Part shown: positions 35,366 to 48,041 of the stretch, piece after piece
How the letters are laid out: every line of letters begins with the position of its first letter
Numbering within the stretch: position 1 is the stretch's first letter
DNA from: Arbacia lixula
Lineage: Eukaryota > Echinodermata > Echinoidea > Arbacioida > Arbaciidae
Direction: 5' to 3'
Assembly: GCA_963669155.1 (NCBI GenBank)
Contig: OZ022588.1
Coordinates: 17,389,785 to 17,453,784 of the forward strand
Length of the DNA: 64,000 nucleotides
Position numbers and translations under genes: made by a program
The notes under the pieces: model-generated
The model's database searches: none
Told to the model about the DNA's origin: nothing
Seen by the model: only the letters and a program-made list of their open reading frames with translations

Positions 35366-35930
35366 AAACACCATCTGCTCAATAATTCGGTATTTCCATC
35401 TTTCTTCAAACGGATGGGTGAAATATTGCATCCTCATGGATTTGACAAGTCTAAGCTATTTACCATACAACCACTTATTCTGATTGGCAGTATATCTACC
35501 TGTGTTTTGGCGTTCCCGTCCGCACCTCGGTTTACCTGGAAGCTCATATAAGGTCTTTACCCTCCTTCTCACCCCCCACAGCGGCAATGACTGGTAGAGA
35601 CATACTGCAGCAAAGGAAACCGCCCAGATCCTTGTTTAAAAAGGAACAGCGCATAAGTCAAGCACTGTCTCTTGATTAATTACATGTCAATCATGATGTA
35701 ACAGTCTTGGAAATAAACACCTGTACCCTAAATTTTGTTCCCCAACCAGAGCATGATCTAAATTTCTTGTCCTTGTCATGCTTGTGGTCGAACAGGTGAA
35801 TTTCATCCCCCCTGCTTCGTTGACGTCTTCTATACAACGTGTCCACATTATCTACAACCTCCGCAGGGGAGATTATGTTTGACGAGCAATGTTCTACGCC
35901 GGGTGGACCAGAGACAGAAGGCAACGAAAA
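35366..35930. other. Unannotated stretch with a minus-strand open frame
   Basis: The minus-strand frame 35924-35691 (77 codons) has normal complexity (for example VVDNVDTLYRRRQRSRGDE) and is preceded by a pyrimidine-rich stretch with AG. It could be a terminal exon or a transposon scrap; I recognise no family. Confidence 0.3.
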
Positions 35931-36235
35931 AGGGTGGATAAAGACAAAATAGAAAAGGGGGAGTAAAAGAGAGAGAAACAGAATTGCAGACAGACAAAGA
36001 GAGGGGGCAGAGAGACAAAGGCGGGAGTGAGGTGAGAAAAATAAAGAGAAAGAGAAACTGGCAAGAAATAATACCGTATATATAGAGAGTCAAAGACAGA
36101 GATAAAGACAGAGTCAGAGACAGAGTCAGAGACGAAAACAGATACAAAAGCAGCGAGACAGACATGCAGAGATGGAGAGAGATAGATAAAGAGATACAAA
36201 ACAGAGACAGAGACAGACAGACAGATTCACCACCC
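35930..36235 (+). repeat. Degenerate (GA)n/(GACA)n purine tract
   Basis: Purine-rich imperfect array ending in ACAG repeats (36205-36228). Minus-strand frames are Ser/Leu repeat translations. Confidence 0.85.
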
Positions 36236-36239
36236 AGCC

Positions 36240-37570
36240 ACTCCATTGTGGGGTTAAGGGTGTGGAGATATGCGGTGATGTGACCTGCCCGGGAGGGAAG
36301 TACAGATGCGATAGACGAATCACCAGCTTTATTCTTCCATCAGAAACAGAATAACACAAAGTACTTATACCGTAGTGGCCCCGGAAGTTTTATTTTGTTC
36401 ATGCCGACTTTAACAATATCATGTTGAGTTAGCGGTGCACTCTCCACAATCATTGCACAGCACTTAGTGTTTGATGGTAACATTATACGACTAGTAGGGC
36501 CATATACTCTATGGAATGGATAATGTTTTATTATACTACTGTAGTCTACCAGCTCATACTCAACGTTACCTAAAAGCATTGTGCAAGTACCCGCTCACGA
36601 TTTTCTGGAATATCAAGTTATGCTTATTTTGGGAAGCGTGTGCAAGTAGATGGTAGTTAGTCTAGTGTCAGCAACTTCAAAGTATTCAGACATACTTTAA
36701 TTCCAAAACTCGAACGGAAAGACGAGCTTATGAAGAAATAACACATGGTCGTGTGTCAGTGTGGTTTGTGATTTTTTATTTGCCTTAACAACAAAAAACA
36801 ACAACTAATGTCTCTCTTTTGTTCTTATTGTCGATTATGTATTGACTTAATTGTTAATAGATGTTTTCTTCTTTCTGATTACAGTGTATTCTTGTTGTAG
36901 TTTTTGTTTATTTACCTTTGTCTACTTGAAAGAATGTCAACTATCATTTATTCTCGGTTTGTCAAAAGTATGTTTAAAGCTTCCTTTTGTATGCAACAAT
37001 GATAATGTTTCATTGCTCGTTGAACCAGGGGCGATATCTTCAAAGAAAGTAAACCAACGTCCCAGTTAGGTCAGTTGGTACTCTGAAAACCGATATAAAT
37101 CATGAAGTCTGCTAATAGCTCAATCACAATAATGGACATTTGCCCAAACCTACAGTAGGTCAATACTAAAAAATGAAAGGTTCTGGGGCAAACATGACTG
37201 CGATTTTGCTTATCTGCGTTAGATGTGGACTTACTAGGAGCATTATTGGCACGGTTACAAGAAACATGTCGTATGACACACGATCTACGCATAGAAAATT
37301 CTTCAGAACTGAGATCAAGTACTAAAGGAACTTTGCTCTAGTTGTGAGAGCTGTATAACTCATAAAAGGCCACAGCAGACGACACAATTTTGCCATGATT
37401 GGAAATGTGACGTCACCCTGGTCACCGTCATGCACACATCCCATTACTGAGTCCTGCGATTCAGCCGGTCGCAGAGTCAGACGATTGATTGGATCGTTCT
37501 GCCTGCAGTGGCCTTAGGATGGGGTATGATGGGCTGACGTTGATGAGCTGTATTCGTCATAATGTATATT
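36240..37570. other. Unannotated stretch; perfect CRE at 37408
   Basis: Contains the palindromic cAMP-response element TGACGTCA at 37408-37415, close to an inverted CCAAT box (ATTGG, 37398). No TATA box or open frame makes a promoter convincing. Confidence 0.4.
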
Positions 37571-37574
37571 CGTG

Positions 37575-37790
37575 ACAGATTCTTATTTTATGATTCTATT
37601 ACTCAGCTTTCCACTTCTTCTGGTTTACAGTTTTTTTAAGGACTACACTCATTTCGAAAGAATACTCTACTCTCAAATCTCCACTTTCTCGCCTTTCCAA
37701 TTCACCACCAATTCTATTCATTTTTCTCATCTCCCTCCAGGACTTTATACATGGTGTACCGTAAACGTCTTCCGCGATTGCTCATACCAC
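37575..37790 (+). mobile_element. Hammerhead-family dispersed repeat, copy 1
   Basis: Shares with 52560-52740 (plus) and 59395-59580 (minus) the ordered blocks CTTCTGGTTTACAG, CTACACTCATTTCGAAAGAA, CACTTTCTCGCCTTTCCAAT, CAGGACTTT and GGTGTACCGTAAACGTCTTC. The hammerhead-like 5' part seen in the other copies is missing here. Confidence 0.75.
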
Positions 37791-37799
37791 CATGCGAAC

Positions 37800-38125
37800 C
37801 TTTAAACATCATCTCATTGTTATTTAAGGTTTTTTTCCATCACATTTGATGTGATATTTGATTGTTCAATATAAGCATAATCTATTTTGATACGTCTACT
37901 ATGCCTTTATGACGTAGACAGTCCGAACTACGTCGTCATGGTAAAGGCCTGCATGAGGCCAGTCAGCTACCTCTCGAACGTTCCCACCCCCATGACCCCC
38001 CGGGCCCACCCCCGGGCCCACCCCATGCCACCGACGCTCCAGGCCCTGAATCTACTGGATTAAAACCGTGGTTCAGCTCCAGGGGTGGAAATTATGATAA
38101 CAAGGGAAGAAAAAAAAACAGAAAG
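37800..38125. other. Unannotated stretch with C-rich duplication
   Basis: CCCCCGGGCCCA occurs twice in tandem (about 37996-38020). Otherwise unremarkable. Confidence 0.5.
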
Positions 38126-38129
38126 AAAG

Positions 38130-38440
38130 AAATGGAGGAAATCCACGTCCACGTACTAAGGCGGTGTGATATCCACGTTGCATGTGTTACGGTCCCCGCA
38201 GCTGGTCTCATGAAGACGAGCAGGTCGAGGGGAGCACCTCCCGCCGAGTCTCCCCGGGCGGAGACAGTCACAAATAGTCCCCACCGCGCTCCACGCACGC
38301 GACTTGCGAATTCTCTACATAGCTCGGCCCGTCTTCGATTCGGACGGGCCCGCGCGTGGCTACATGTTGTTTGTGACGCGAATAACTCAATTGACAAGTT
38401 CGTGGGCTCTATGAACTCTGAGGGAAATGAGAGTTGATAG
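38130..38440. promoter_or_regulatory. CpG-rich island with hairpin
   Basis: About 300 bp far richer in GC and CpG than its surroundings. Opposed frames of 101 codons run on both strands (38132-38437 plus, 38397-38092 minus), as expected when stop codons are scarce in GC-rich DNA. A perfect 8-bp stem GGCCCGTC/GACGGGCC (38326-38333 and 38343-38350) encloses a 9-base loop. It may be an unmethylated promoter-type island, an exon, or horizontally different DNA. No domain was recognised in either frame. Confidence 0.35.
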
Positions 38441-38489
38441 AAATGGAGGAGAGGTAAATATCAGGAGAGACCTATATGTGATAGAGGCA

Positions 38490-38497
38490 AGGAGAGC

Positions 38498-38553
<56 letters not shown>

Positions 38554-38555
38554 AA
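38490..38555 (+). repeat. (GA)n microsatellite
   Basis: Pure GA from about 38502 to 38550, closing with GGGG. Purine-rich DNA continues discontinuously to 38820. Confidence 0.9.
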
Positions 38556-38919
38556 GCGATAGGCATGATAGAAGGATAAGGAAATCGAGATCGAAAGAAA
38601 AGAGGAGACAGAAATAGAAGAGATATATCAGGAGCGAAAAATGATAAAGACGAAGAAGAGAGAGAAAGTGACAGGACTGATGAAATGTTTCATGGGAAGC
38701 TTTGTGATCATCTCAAAAGCTCCATCAATGTGCGATTGTGTATATAGATAAAAGGGAGTGAGAGATATAGTGAGAAAGAGGGAGAGGAGGGGGAGGGAAC
38801 GACAGAGACAGAAAGCGAAAGAAATACTAAAAGGAGACCAATGATGAGGGAGTGACAAGAACCCGAATACCAACGTATGCATGTTATATCTCCGCCTAAT
38901 GAACACCCACATGCAATAA

Positions 38920-38998
38920 CTCCCCCACCCCCACCCCCTCCCCCACTCCAACCATCACCACCACCACCACCATCACCACCACCACCGCCCCTCACCCC
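38920..38998 (-). repeat. C-rich/(CCA)n tract
   Basis: CCCCCAC units, then CCA/TCA repeats. The complement is a G-rich strand with quadruplex potential. The minus-strand Gly-rich frame is a repeat translation. Confidence 0.85.
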
Positions 38999-38999
38999 T

Positions 39000-39520
39000 C
39001 ATCCCTGGTGAACGTTTAAACTCCGGCTTAACGACACGGAGTCACCATTCCCGTGCCCGGCCTGATATAACACTGTTTCCCATTGGTGCAGCTCTACACT
39101 ATTTCGATGTATAAGCAATGATAAGTGTTGGGCAATTTACACGTCGAGATGGTCGTTCATTGAAGGCATGAATATACATATTCCAAGTCGTTCGTGTTCG
39201 GAACATTACATCTGCATTAAACAACATGACAATCTCTCTATCCCCGAACCGTACTGCGGGACGTGGGACTATTACTATGGTCGCATCGCTCAAACACTAC
39301 GCGTATGACATCGCAGGGCTGTCAGGGAATTCGGAGTTAAACCGCTCTACAAACACGCACATTATGGCAGGGTGATCCATCGTGTGCAACGCGCCTACCT
39401 CCAACCAATTTCACAAAAATCTTGACAGCAGTAGGACACTTTTTATTATGTCCTTCCCCTACAACACACGGCCATCACCGACATAATTGCATGTAGTGGC
39501 AGATCCAGGAGTGCGCCGCA
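39000..39520. other. Unannotated stretch
   Basis: GC-balanced unique DNA. No gene or repeat recognised. Confidence 0.5.
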
Positions 39521-39525
39521 CTCCA

Positions 39526-39571
39526 TTTTTTTTTTTTTTTTTTGGCATGGGGGGGGGGGGGGGGTGGGGGG
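39526..39571 (+). repeat. T18 run followed by G16 run
   Basis: Homopolymer T (39526-39543), GGCATG, then G (39549-39564), T and a further short G run. A similar T-then-G arrangement occurs at 63910-63934. Confidence 0.9.
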
Positions 39572-39574
39572 AAA

Positions 39575-41040
39575 CATAAGGTTAGATACATTAATATGCT
39601 ATAATTGTCTATTATTCATTTATTTTTCTGCGCACCCCCACACTCCTTTCCTTCATCTGCGCCCCCCCCCCCTCTCCCCATCTCTAAATCACAGATCCAT
39701 TGCTGATGTCCACAAACGTGGGTACGTGGAGCAAAGAAAGAAGAGGGGGTGGGGGATGGTCCTTTTTGTTCGAAAACAAAAGATATCAATAAATGCAATA
39801 TCATAATGAAAAGTGATTGAATTTGGCACTTTTTCTTAGCTTTTAGCTTTTTGCCTGTATAAGATGGCCTACACTTTGTTCAACCCCGCTACTCCAATTC
39901 CATCTCTTCCCAAGTGCAGATTGCAAATCCATAATTTGATAATAAATAAATAAACTTTGAAATGTTGTCATTAAACGTACCATTTGGTACCTAGGTTGGA
40001 TGTTACAGTGCAATATGTGCGCAGACTGCCATAAATTACATACAATCTTCATTTTTTAAGCAGTCGATACCAATGAACTTCATTCTAGCATACCTTAACT
40101 ATGTCAACCAGGAGGAGCCGTCATTGTAGTAGTAAGTTTCAAATGAAAGCCGTGATTGATATCAAAGAAAAGGCTTTCAATGGGGGCAGATCATGGTCGT
40201 GATTTATGGCGGTAATTTCGCCCAATGTTGGCTTGAATCCCAGCAGGGTAGAATAGACGAGGTACAGAATTCCTGTGCAGCCGAGCAGCTGGCGTATGTC
40301 TCTGTTTAGAGCTTCGTGTCATCTCGGATGATGCCTTAATGTATACTACGCATTTCACTGATGATGTGAGAGGGGTAGTGGAATGTTTTTAGACCTTTAA
40401 ACCACTCATACATGACACTAAACTGGCCCAATATGTAGTCAGATACTGTACATAAAACGAAGGGAAACGAATATTACCGACCTTCTTCCTTCTCCTCATT
40501 CTTATTTCTGTTGAGTGCAAACCGCCTTTGGCGTATCATCGTATTATCTACGGTCAAGTGTCCAGATGTGTCAGTGCAAGTAAGCATGCTATATAACAAG
40601 CTAAGAAGTTACAGCTAGACGTTTATCGATCCACAGCGTGATCGCCTAAAAGATATGTGATAACATGCTCCAAACGAGCATAATTAGGTCAAAACAAAGT
40701 CATACTATCTGGGTGAAGTACCCCATTATAACTTGCATTACTATGATTACCATACTTTGAGAACCACATGGGCTTACTATATATCCTCATGACAATGGTA
40801 ATGATAGGGTTAACTCAAATGTCACTGACATCATTTACATTCAAGAACATGCGACGAAACGTATAAAGCATGCATCACAGCTACGTGTAGTCAATTCTAA
40901 CATACGCACTGAACTCTTCATCTATTGGTTGTTTTATTGTTAACGCCACATCTGGAAATAGAACACGAATATTTGACCCATTGTAATAATTCCCTTTACC
41001 TTTACTAATACAACGTGATCTATCTAATTCAATTCATTCG
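39575..41040. other. Unannotated stretch
   Basis: A C run lies at 39662-39672. Nothing else recognised. Confidence 0.5.
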
Positions 41041-41049
41041 TGTTAGTAT

Positions 41050-41200
41050 TGTCAACACCCCACGGGCCATCTGCGGGCGCCCCCGTAGGAAAACGCCCTT
41101 CACCCCGGCGCACGGTTAATCCCCGAGGGGGAGGGGGAGATTGTATCTAATGAAAGGTGACGGGAGGGGGCTAGAATTAGCTGCTCACCTCAAAGCCAAT
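41050..41200. promoter_or_regulatory. GC-rich candidate regulatory patch
   Basis: A GC-rich island with an Otx-type TTAATCCCC site (about 41116), a G-rich stretch and AATTAGCTGCTCACCTC. It stands out from AT-rich surroundings. Function is inferred from motifs only. Confidence 0.25.
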
Positions 41201-41209
41201 ATGTTACAC

Positions 41210-41790
41210 TCACCGTGAGCATGGTCTCTTGTTACGTGGACGACATTTCAAAGGGTCCTTTTAAATTGTGATCGCGTCAAAAAATATCATGTTCATAGAC
41301 ACTACAATCATTATGATCATACACGGGCTTACTCGTTATCGTTTGATTGCCTTTAACTCTTTCGATGCCAGAGATACTGCTATTCTATATGACTGCCATG
41401 TATGATTGCTGGTGCAAGTACGACGCAGTGGTGCAGAGAAGACGTAAAGACACCCTACATTCGGAGAAATATGGGGAGCAAAGTAGCCAAGAGCTCTTGC
41501 GTCGCTATTCCATGATAAAGTCTTCGGCTGCAGTTGCTAGTACTTGAATGATCAAAGTTTTGGGGAAATTGCATAATTGTGAGCATGAAAGCGTAAAGCT
41601 ATAGGTGCTGTTGGAGGTAATAAATAGTCGATCGGGTAGCAAAGCACAGCTCCACAGTCTGCCCACTCCCAACTTCCCACATCACAGAGATGCCAAGTCT
41701 CCCTGCGTACATAACCATGAACGTCTTCAGCCCACAGTCCACCCACCCCTTCCTCTAGAAACAGAAAATAATGGCACTTTGTTGTGTTTT
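41210..41790. other. Unannotated stretch
   Basis: No supported feature. Confidence 0.5.
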
Positions 41791-41796
41791 TGTATT

Positions 41797-42036
41797 CTAA
41801 AATACCGCGAAAATCTTATTCTCTTCGTGATTAACGACATCCAAAATGAAGGAATGGCATAATTTTGTAGTGGTGTTAAAAAATGATACCTGATTTATCA
41901 ACCCCAATCCTAAAACCTAAAATACCGCAAAAACCTGTTTGTATTCATCATAAACGACATCCAAAATGAAGGAATGGCATGAATTTGTAGTGGTGTTAAA
42001 AGTGGTACCCGATTTATCAACCCCGATCCTTTGCCC
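41797..42036 (+). repeat. Tandem duplication, 120-bp unit
   Basis: Two copies starting CTAAAATACCGC at 41797 and 41917. Shared blocks include AACGACATCCAAAATGAAGG, AATGGCAT, TTTGTAGTGGTGTTAAAA and GATTTATCAACCCC. Divergence is modest, so the duplication is fairly recent. Confidence 0.9.
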
Positions 42037-42039
42037 CAA

Positions 42040-43500
42040 ATTTTGCTTCATAAAAATGTAATATTGGTATTTGGACTCGAGCCAGTTAACGACCTTTAAA
42101 TCTTCTCCCGCCAAGAAAAAAAAAGGTCTCGTGACTTATGTAGGGTGACATACAATGTGTGTTATGATCATAATGTGAAGATGTTCATGGTTATGTACGT
42201 AGACCAGAATGACAGCTGCTAGTGCGTGTTTGCATTGACGTATGTATGATACAGTTCTTCGAGGCATGTAAGGTACGTCTGCAAGGAAACGATTTCCCGT
42301 TGCCGCTGACAGCATGCACTTTGACGCTAGCGGTTTACCACCGCGACAAAGAAAGAAATGGGCTACATTTAACATTTAAGACTACAAATAAGAGTTTGAC
42401 ACTTTTGATACATGATAAAAAAATATATATTACAACTCGAATCAAGCTGAAATTGACACATCATATGAAGTCAAAGGATATTTTTTTTTTTTTCAGCAGG
42501 TTTCGTGACATTTCACCAATTATTATTCATGAAATAATCTCTGGAATATTCAATGACGTTTATATATGAAGCATATTTAGTGTATTGATATATTGATATG
42601 CATGTTGTATTCTAACATTTTCCCTTGCTTTGCCGCACCCTTAGTCCGTTAAGCGACACGGATTTTAACTGAATGGAGCAAAATATTGATCGATCTGTAA
42701 CTGTTTGAATTCGAGCTCCTCCGAAGCTAGCACTACGGCTGTACTAATTTCATCTAACATGTGTAAGATGAACATTTATTTCTAATTCCTATCTACTTCA
42801 CATGTTAGACATACTTCGTAATGCTGTATAATGTCATTACCATTTTGAACAATGACTTCATCTTCATTCAGATGGTATTTACATTTAAACCGATGCACAT
42901 ACTGGCATAATCTTGATCAGTGGTCGAAGCAAACAGTCACTTTGCTTCAATTCTAATGTATATCGATTTAAATACAAGTAAACCCTTGATCATTAGGCTA
43001 GGAAGACAGTCGCTTTTTTTAAATAACACATATGCATCTCGGGGTGACTGACTCTTATGTGAGTCAGCGGCAGGGGGAAATATAAGTTAATATTATGACC
43101 TCTTTGTGCGCCACTCGTCCATTTTAGGACCTGAAATGCACATCGAATCCAATAGAGCTGCATTTGGCCCGGCAGGGATAGTATTAAAAAGACTATTAGC
43201 TGTGTAAATACGGTTTGTATCGTGCTAGGAGGTAGAGATAAGTATTTATGACACGGGTTGAAACCCTGGGCGTTTAAAAGGGGAGTCGGTCGAGTGTCCG
43301 CTAAAAGGGCATTAGCTCACTTTTTGCTATTGTGAGGGAGTCACATTCAATCAAAACACATGGCCCTGTCTTACACAGAGTTACGATTGCTCATCATCGG
43401 TCACAAGTCAAATCCTCTATCATTGGTGAACAGAATTACGTTGATCGAAATCAATCGCTAGTCAAAGCTCACTACCATTATGTAGCTGATATTTACCCCA
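42040..43500. other. Unannotated stretch; paired AP-1 sites
   Basis: T run at 42480-42493. TGACTC (43049-43054) and TGAGTCA (43060-43066) form an inverted AP-1-type pair in otherwise unique DNA. No gene seen. Confidence 0.4.
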
Positions 43501-43505
43501 ACAAC

Positions 43506-43518
43506 CCCCCCCCCCCCC
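43506..43518 (-). repeat. C13 run
   Basis: Short homopolymer (G run on the minus strand). Confidence 0.85.
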
Positions 43519-43519
43519 T

Positions 43520-45655
43520 CCAATTTCGTTACAGCCCTAACTCGAATTATTTGAAACCATTATTTGCTGTTAGGTACGGGGGTGCGCTACAACAACTGGC
43601 CTTGTCAGTCTGTGTCAAAGGAAGATGAGATTGGAAGTGACATACCGTGTCTCTTATACTACTTGCCCTCTCAGTGGACTTCTCTTTTATTTTCATCTAT
43701 CTGTCTATTTATCTATCTATCTACATGTAAACATACAAACAACGTATATACAACGAGTCACATTTATACGTATATCTCCATTTCTGCTAAATCTGTCTAC
43801 TGTGATACAAATATTTATCAAAATTGGTATAACATATACACCAATATATAAAGAAAACAATTACGTTCTACATTATTCTTAGATATAAAGTAAATAAATG
43901 CATAAATGCACCAACTAATTCTAATATTAAAATGATATCTACATTTGAAAAGCTAATAATTATGTTCAAGTACGTAAGAGTATTTATGTTACTATTTGAT
44001 GTCATCGTTTTCGTATGTTTATGATATCCGTACATGCATTTCATATTATATGTATATGTAAGTAAATGACTAATGTGTGTGACTGTGTGGGTGGTAGATA
44101 TGTGGGCGTGAGTGTCTACGTTGCTTGTTGATATACCGTAATTCAAAATAAGTTTTTTTATTATCAGTTACTATCAAGGCCCAAGTCAGAGAGTACTTCA
44201 TCACGGCTGACATTTACAAATTTCGTCCTTCAAATGACAAAAAGTCTCATTTTTAGCTGGAAATAAATCACATTTGCTTACGTAGATCAACAACAGTGAT
44301 TTGTAATTGATGTCCACATAATATTAAAATATTGTTATAGTTAGGGAGCAACACTTTTTGCGGTACCCACATGTTCTTTGGAAATGATATTATTTATAGC
44401 ATCTGTCTCCATATTATCTATACGATTACTCTGACTAATGAGTCACAATTCATGATTCCCATTTTATTCTGACTTGGTTATCATATTGATGACTTGCAAG
44501 TATGGCAGATGTTTTGTAATGGCCTTCGTATATGTTAAATTTGCTGGTCGCCTTCGCATAAAAGATGAAATGATTGAAGTTGATTTGCCATTTTGCTTCT
44601 ACCTTCATTTCTAGAAGGTGACCGGGTATATCTTTAACATGTTTACAGATGAGAGTGTGTTGACAACAACAGTCAACTATTCATGTCAGTTTGAACATAT
44701 TATGCATAGCCGTTCGTAAGAATTTGATTTGAAATCCGCATAATGTAACGTACAACTGCGTCAGAGCCATCTATACACAGAGTCTGGTCAACTCGGTTTT
44801 ATTAGGTAGCAACATGGCGCTTGATGCTTTGTCGGGCAAGCAGAGAACAAAAGAATGTTGCTACCTATTGGAACAGAGTTAGCGATATTCTGTATAAAGA
44901 TGGCTTTGAACTGTGTCTCGATCTAGCGCCCTCTGATGACAGGTTTTCAAATAGCTGTGAGCCGAACTGGTTTCATTGAAATTTCCTCCAGGAAGCCTCT
45001 TTACAAAACCAGGCAAATGTTTTATCAAAGTATCATTATGAAATCAAGCTCTTATTTAAATCATTTTATTTTCAAATGTGTATCTACTTTTATATCTCCA
45101 CACTTTACTTTCGAAAGTTAAGACAAAGGCAATTAATTAGTCCGTTCAGTTCCATATGACGCGCGAATGGTGTGTGAAGTCGGTTTTCTCTTGATTGGTA
45201 TTGAGAGGCTGACTGATTAATGTGGATAGTCAACCAGCAAATTTGCTGGAGACTATACAGCGCTCTTCCAGTAAATGACCTATTTAACATATTGCTAAAT
45301 ATTAGAATGCATGTGAATTATCTAATGCATCGCTGAATCATTAAAATCATACAAGTACAAGCTTTTTTAAAGATGCTTAGTGCTGGTAAATAATGTTAAA
45401 CGCTGATATGAGCATGAACCATCATGGTATTTTAACATAATCTGATTAATCTATTGTCAGCGCGATTTCTTTTTTCAATGATATATCAGTGAATATAATT
45501 GTGCCCTTATCAAAAGGTTCATTTAAGAAAAACTGTAACTATCTTAGAAACAACTCTGTCGCCATCTCGTGGTGTAAATACATCGTAAAATTATGAGGGG
45601 AATTCCACATCGAAACCTTTTGGTTGATAGATTTAGAACACAAACATGAAATGTC
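43520..45655. other. Unannotated AT-rich stretch
   Basis: A short ATCT-repeat patch lies at 43700-43722. Frames of 90-98 codons (43332-44146) are AT-rich and featureless. No gene, RNA or transposon supported. Confidence 0.5.
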
Positions 45656-45660
45656 GTTAA

Positions 45661-45677
45661 CCCCCCCCCCCCCCCCC
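45661..45677 (-). repeat. C17 run
   Basis: Homopolymer tract. Confidence 0.9.
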
Positions 45678-45679
45678 TT

Positions 45680-46900
45680 CCCCACCGAAAGCACAAAATC
45701 AAATGGTAAATGAATGGGATATGTTAGTAATACATTTTGAAAATAACACATACTTGTAAAACAAAAAGTACATTGTGAAAGATAACTTCTAAATCACCAT
45801 GACTTTCAAATATGTTAACTATTATAATAATGATACATGTGTGATATAAGGCGAAATATACATATTGAAATACAACGGTCCATATTAATATGTATACCAC
45901 GGCGGAGCTTTTTTTCGCATCTCAACCTATGCGAAACGGGTCAGAGTAGGTGGGCGCTGCCTAACCATAATGCTGTTAGAGCATTAGCGCTAGCGGTCAG
46001 TGCAGGCATGGCAGGCTCATGTATTTTAAAGCGCGTGTGGTAAGAGTGCGAGACAGAGATAAAGAGAGCCAAGGAGGAAATGCTTTCAAACGGATTAATA
46101 GGAATGCGTATAATTATTTCGGTGATTTGTAACTGTATTACAGGAACTGAGCAATCCCATTAACGAAATTTTTAGTTATGCCTTTCTGCAGCCTACATCA
46201 AAAGCGAGGTTAACTATTTAAGCGCCACTGTTTTCTTTTGGTCTATTAATGCCCACAAATCTCATAGAGCTACTTTTTTCCGGCACTGGATCAGTTAAGT
46301 GTGTGTCGGATATAGCAACCTCCCATCAAAGCGATCAATACGTTTCCTTTAACCTCGCACTCCTCACAGCCAGCCTCCTCACAGACTAAACTGTATCAGA
46401 CTGTGAGCGACAGTACTGGTGGCATGAAAAGAAAGTTTGTTGACCCTAACTAGAGGGTGCCTTCAAGGTGCAAATAGATGGAACTATGAGATCCCCATCC
46501 GAACAAAATGTAAATCGTGGAGGTGTCACAAATCGCCGATAGTTGCCTTCACAATTAAGACACATAAACATGGACTTAGTAGGTCGACTAATTCCTTCAA
46601 GGGAAACTTTTATTTCATTCTTTCGAAACAGCATAGTATTGAATGAGGAATGCCACTTCTATGCCGATTAGTTTGATTACATATACCTACATGTACATGC
46701 CTCCCATGCTGTAGTTTGTCTTACTAACATTGCGTATGCAATGTTTGTTTAACTGTATTATGAATAACCATGTCGTATTTGGTAATAAAACATTCGAGTT
46801 GGTGTCTCCTCTAGGAAATGTGACGGCAGCAGGAGAGTGAAATAGGCTAGATAGAACATTATGAGGGGAAACGGTGAAGCTACGCGTCGTTTCTGTTAAG
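45680..46900. other. Unannotated stretch
   Basis: No gene or repeat recognised. Confidence 0.5.
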
Positions 46901-46903
46901 AAG

Positions 46904-46937
46904 AACCACGTGTATCGTCAGAGAAAGACACGTGGTT
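46904..46937. promoter_or_regulatory. Perfect hairpin carrying two CACGTG E-boxes
   Basis: AACCACGTGT (46904-46913) and its exact complement ACACGTGGTT (46928-46937) flank a 14-base loop. Each arm contains a canonical bHLH E-box. It could be a binding-site pair or a chance palindrome. Confidence 0.4.
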
Positions 46938-46939
46938 TG

Positions 46940-47195
46940 TCCATAACAAACAGATTCACAAGCATGTAGCATCGTAACAGCTTTCGCACAAGACGTACTT
47001 TTTTTTTTAAATGATATAACAGCCCTGTCATCGTTCCCCACTCATTATGTGCTCATCTATCTCCCACCCCTGCCTTTCGCTCTCTCCCCTTGCCGCCATC
47101 AATCAATCATTCAATCGATTAATCAGTCATTCAGTCAATCGCTCAATTGAATAATCAACCATCAATCAATCAATTCTGCCAATTAGTCAACAAGG
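46940..47195. repeat. Degenerate (AATC)n patch
   Basis: CAAT/AATC/AGTC units repeat through 47098-47178, with unique DNA before. Confidence 0.7.
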
Positions 47196-48005
47196 CTTTT
47201 TGCCTACCTCTTTTTTCTCTGTCTTCCTTGTTTTGCCACCTCTCGTGATAAAATTGAGAATTTCGTTATCTTGCTCACTCATATCTCCTCAATCTATTTA
47301 TTTCGCTACAACTCTTTTCTGGTGTATTTTTTCATATCTATTCTCCTTTGTCTCTGTTGCCAGTTCATGTCTTTCTTTTCTTTCGATTCTTCTTCTTCTT
47401 GTATACACCTTGCCCGATCGTTATGTGATGTATTCTCATTCTTGTTTTTCTTTTCGGTATTTTCTTGTTACCACTCTTCTTCTTCTTCTTCTTCTTCTTC
47501 TTCTTCTTCTTCTTCTTCTTCTTCTTCTTCTTCTTCTTCTTCTTCTTCTTCTTCTTCTTCTTCTTCTTCTTCTTCTTCTTCTTCTTCTTCTTCTTCTTCT
47601 TCTTCTTCTTCTTCTTCTTCTTCTTCTTCTTCTTCTTCTTCTTCTTCTTCTTCTTCTTCTTCTTCTTCTTCTTCTTCTTCTTCTTCTTCTTCTTCTTCTT
47701 CTTCCTTCCTTCTTCCCCTTCTTCCCTGCCCGCCTCCCATTCTCCTTCACACGATGTACCTCCACCCCATTCCTTTACAACCTTTCAGTCACACGTCCAT
47801 CTTTCGCGCGCTCTTTCTTTATTTCCTTCCCGCTCTCTATCTCTCTCTCTCTCACTGCCACATTCTCATTTTCTCTCTCTCTTCCCTTCCTTCTCCTCAG
47901 CTCCATCTCTATAAATCATCTCTACTGCCCCTTTCTGTATCTTTATCTATCCCGTTTATCCCTCCTCATTTTCCCTCTCTGTCTGTCTGTCTGTCTGTCT
48001 CTCTG

Positions 48006-48041
<36 letters not shown>

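Noticed and set aside
34985-35551. 188-codon plus-strand frame
   Set aside because: Spans the TC/CA/TC microsatellite and has no recognisable sequence outside it.
35691-35924. 77-codon minus-strand frame of normal complexity
   Set aside because: Could be an exon, but acceptor and polyadenylation signals are weak and no family is recognised, so not called as a gene.
43225-43275. tRNA-like sequence with GGGTTGAAACCC
   Set aside because: The B-box is imperfect and no anticodon stem or acceptor stem fits.
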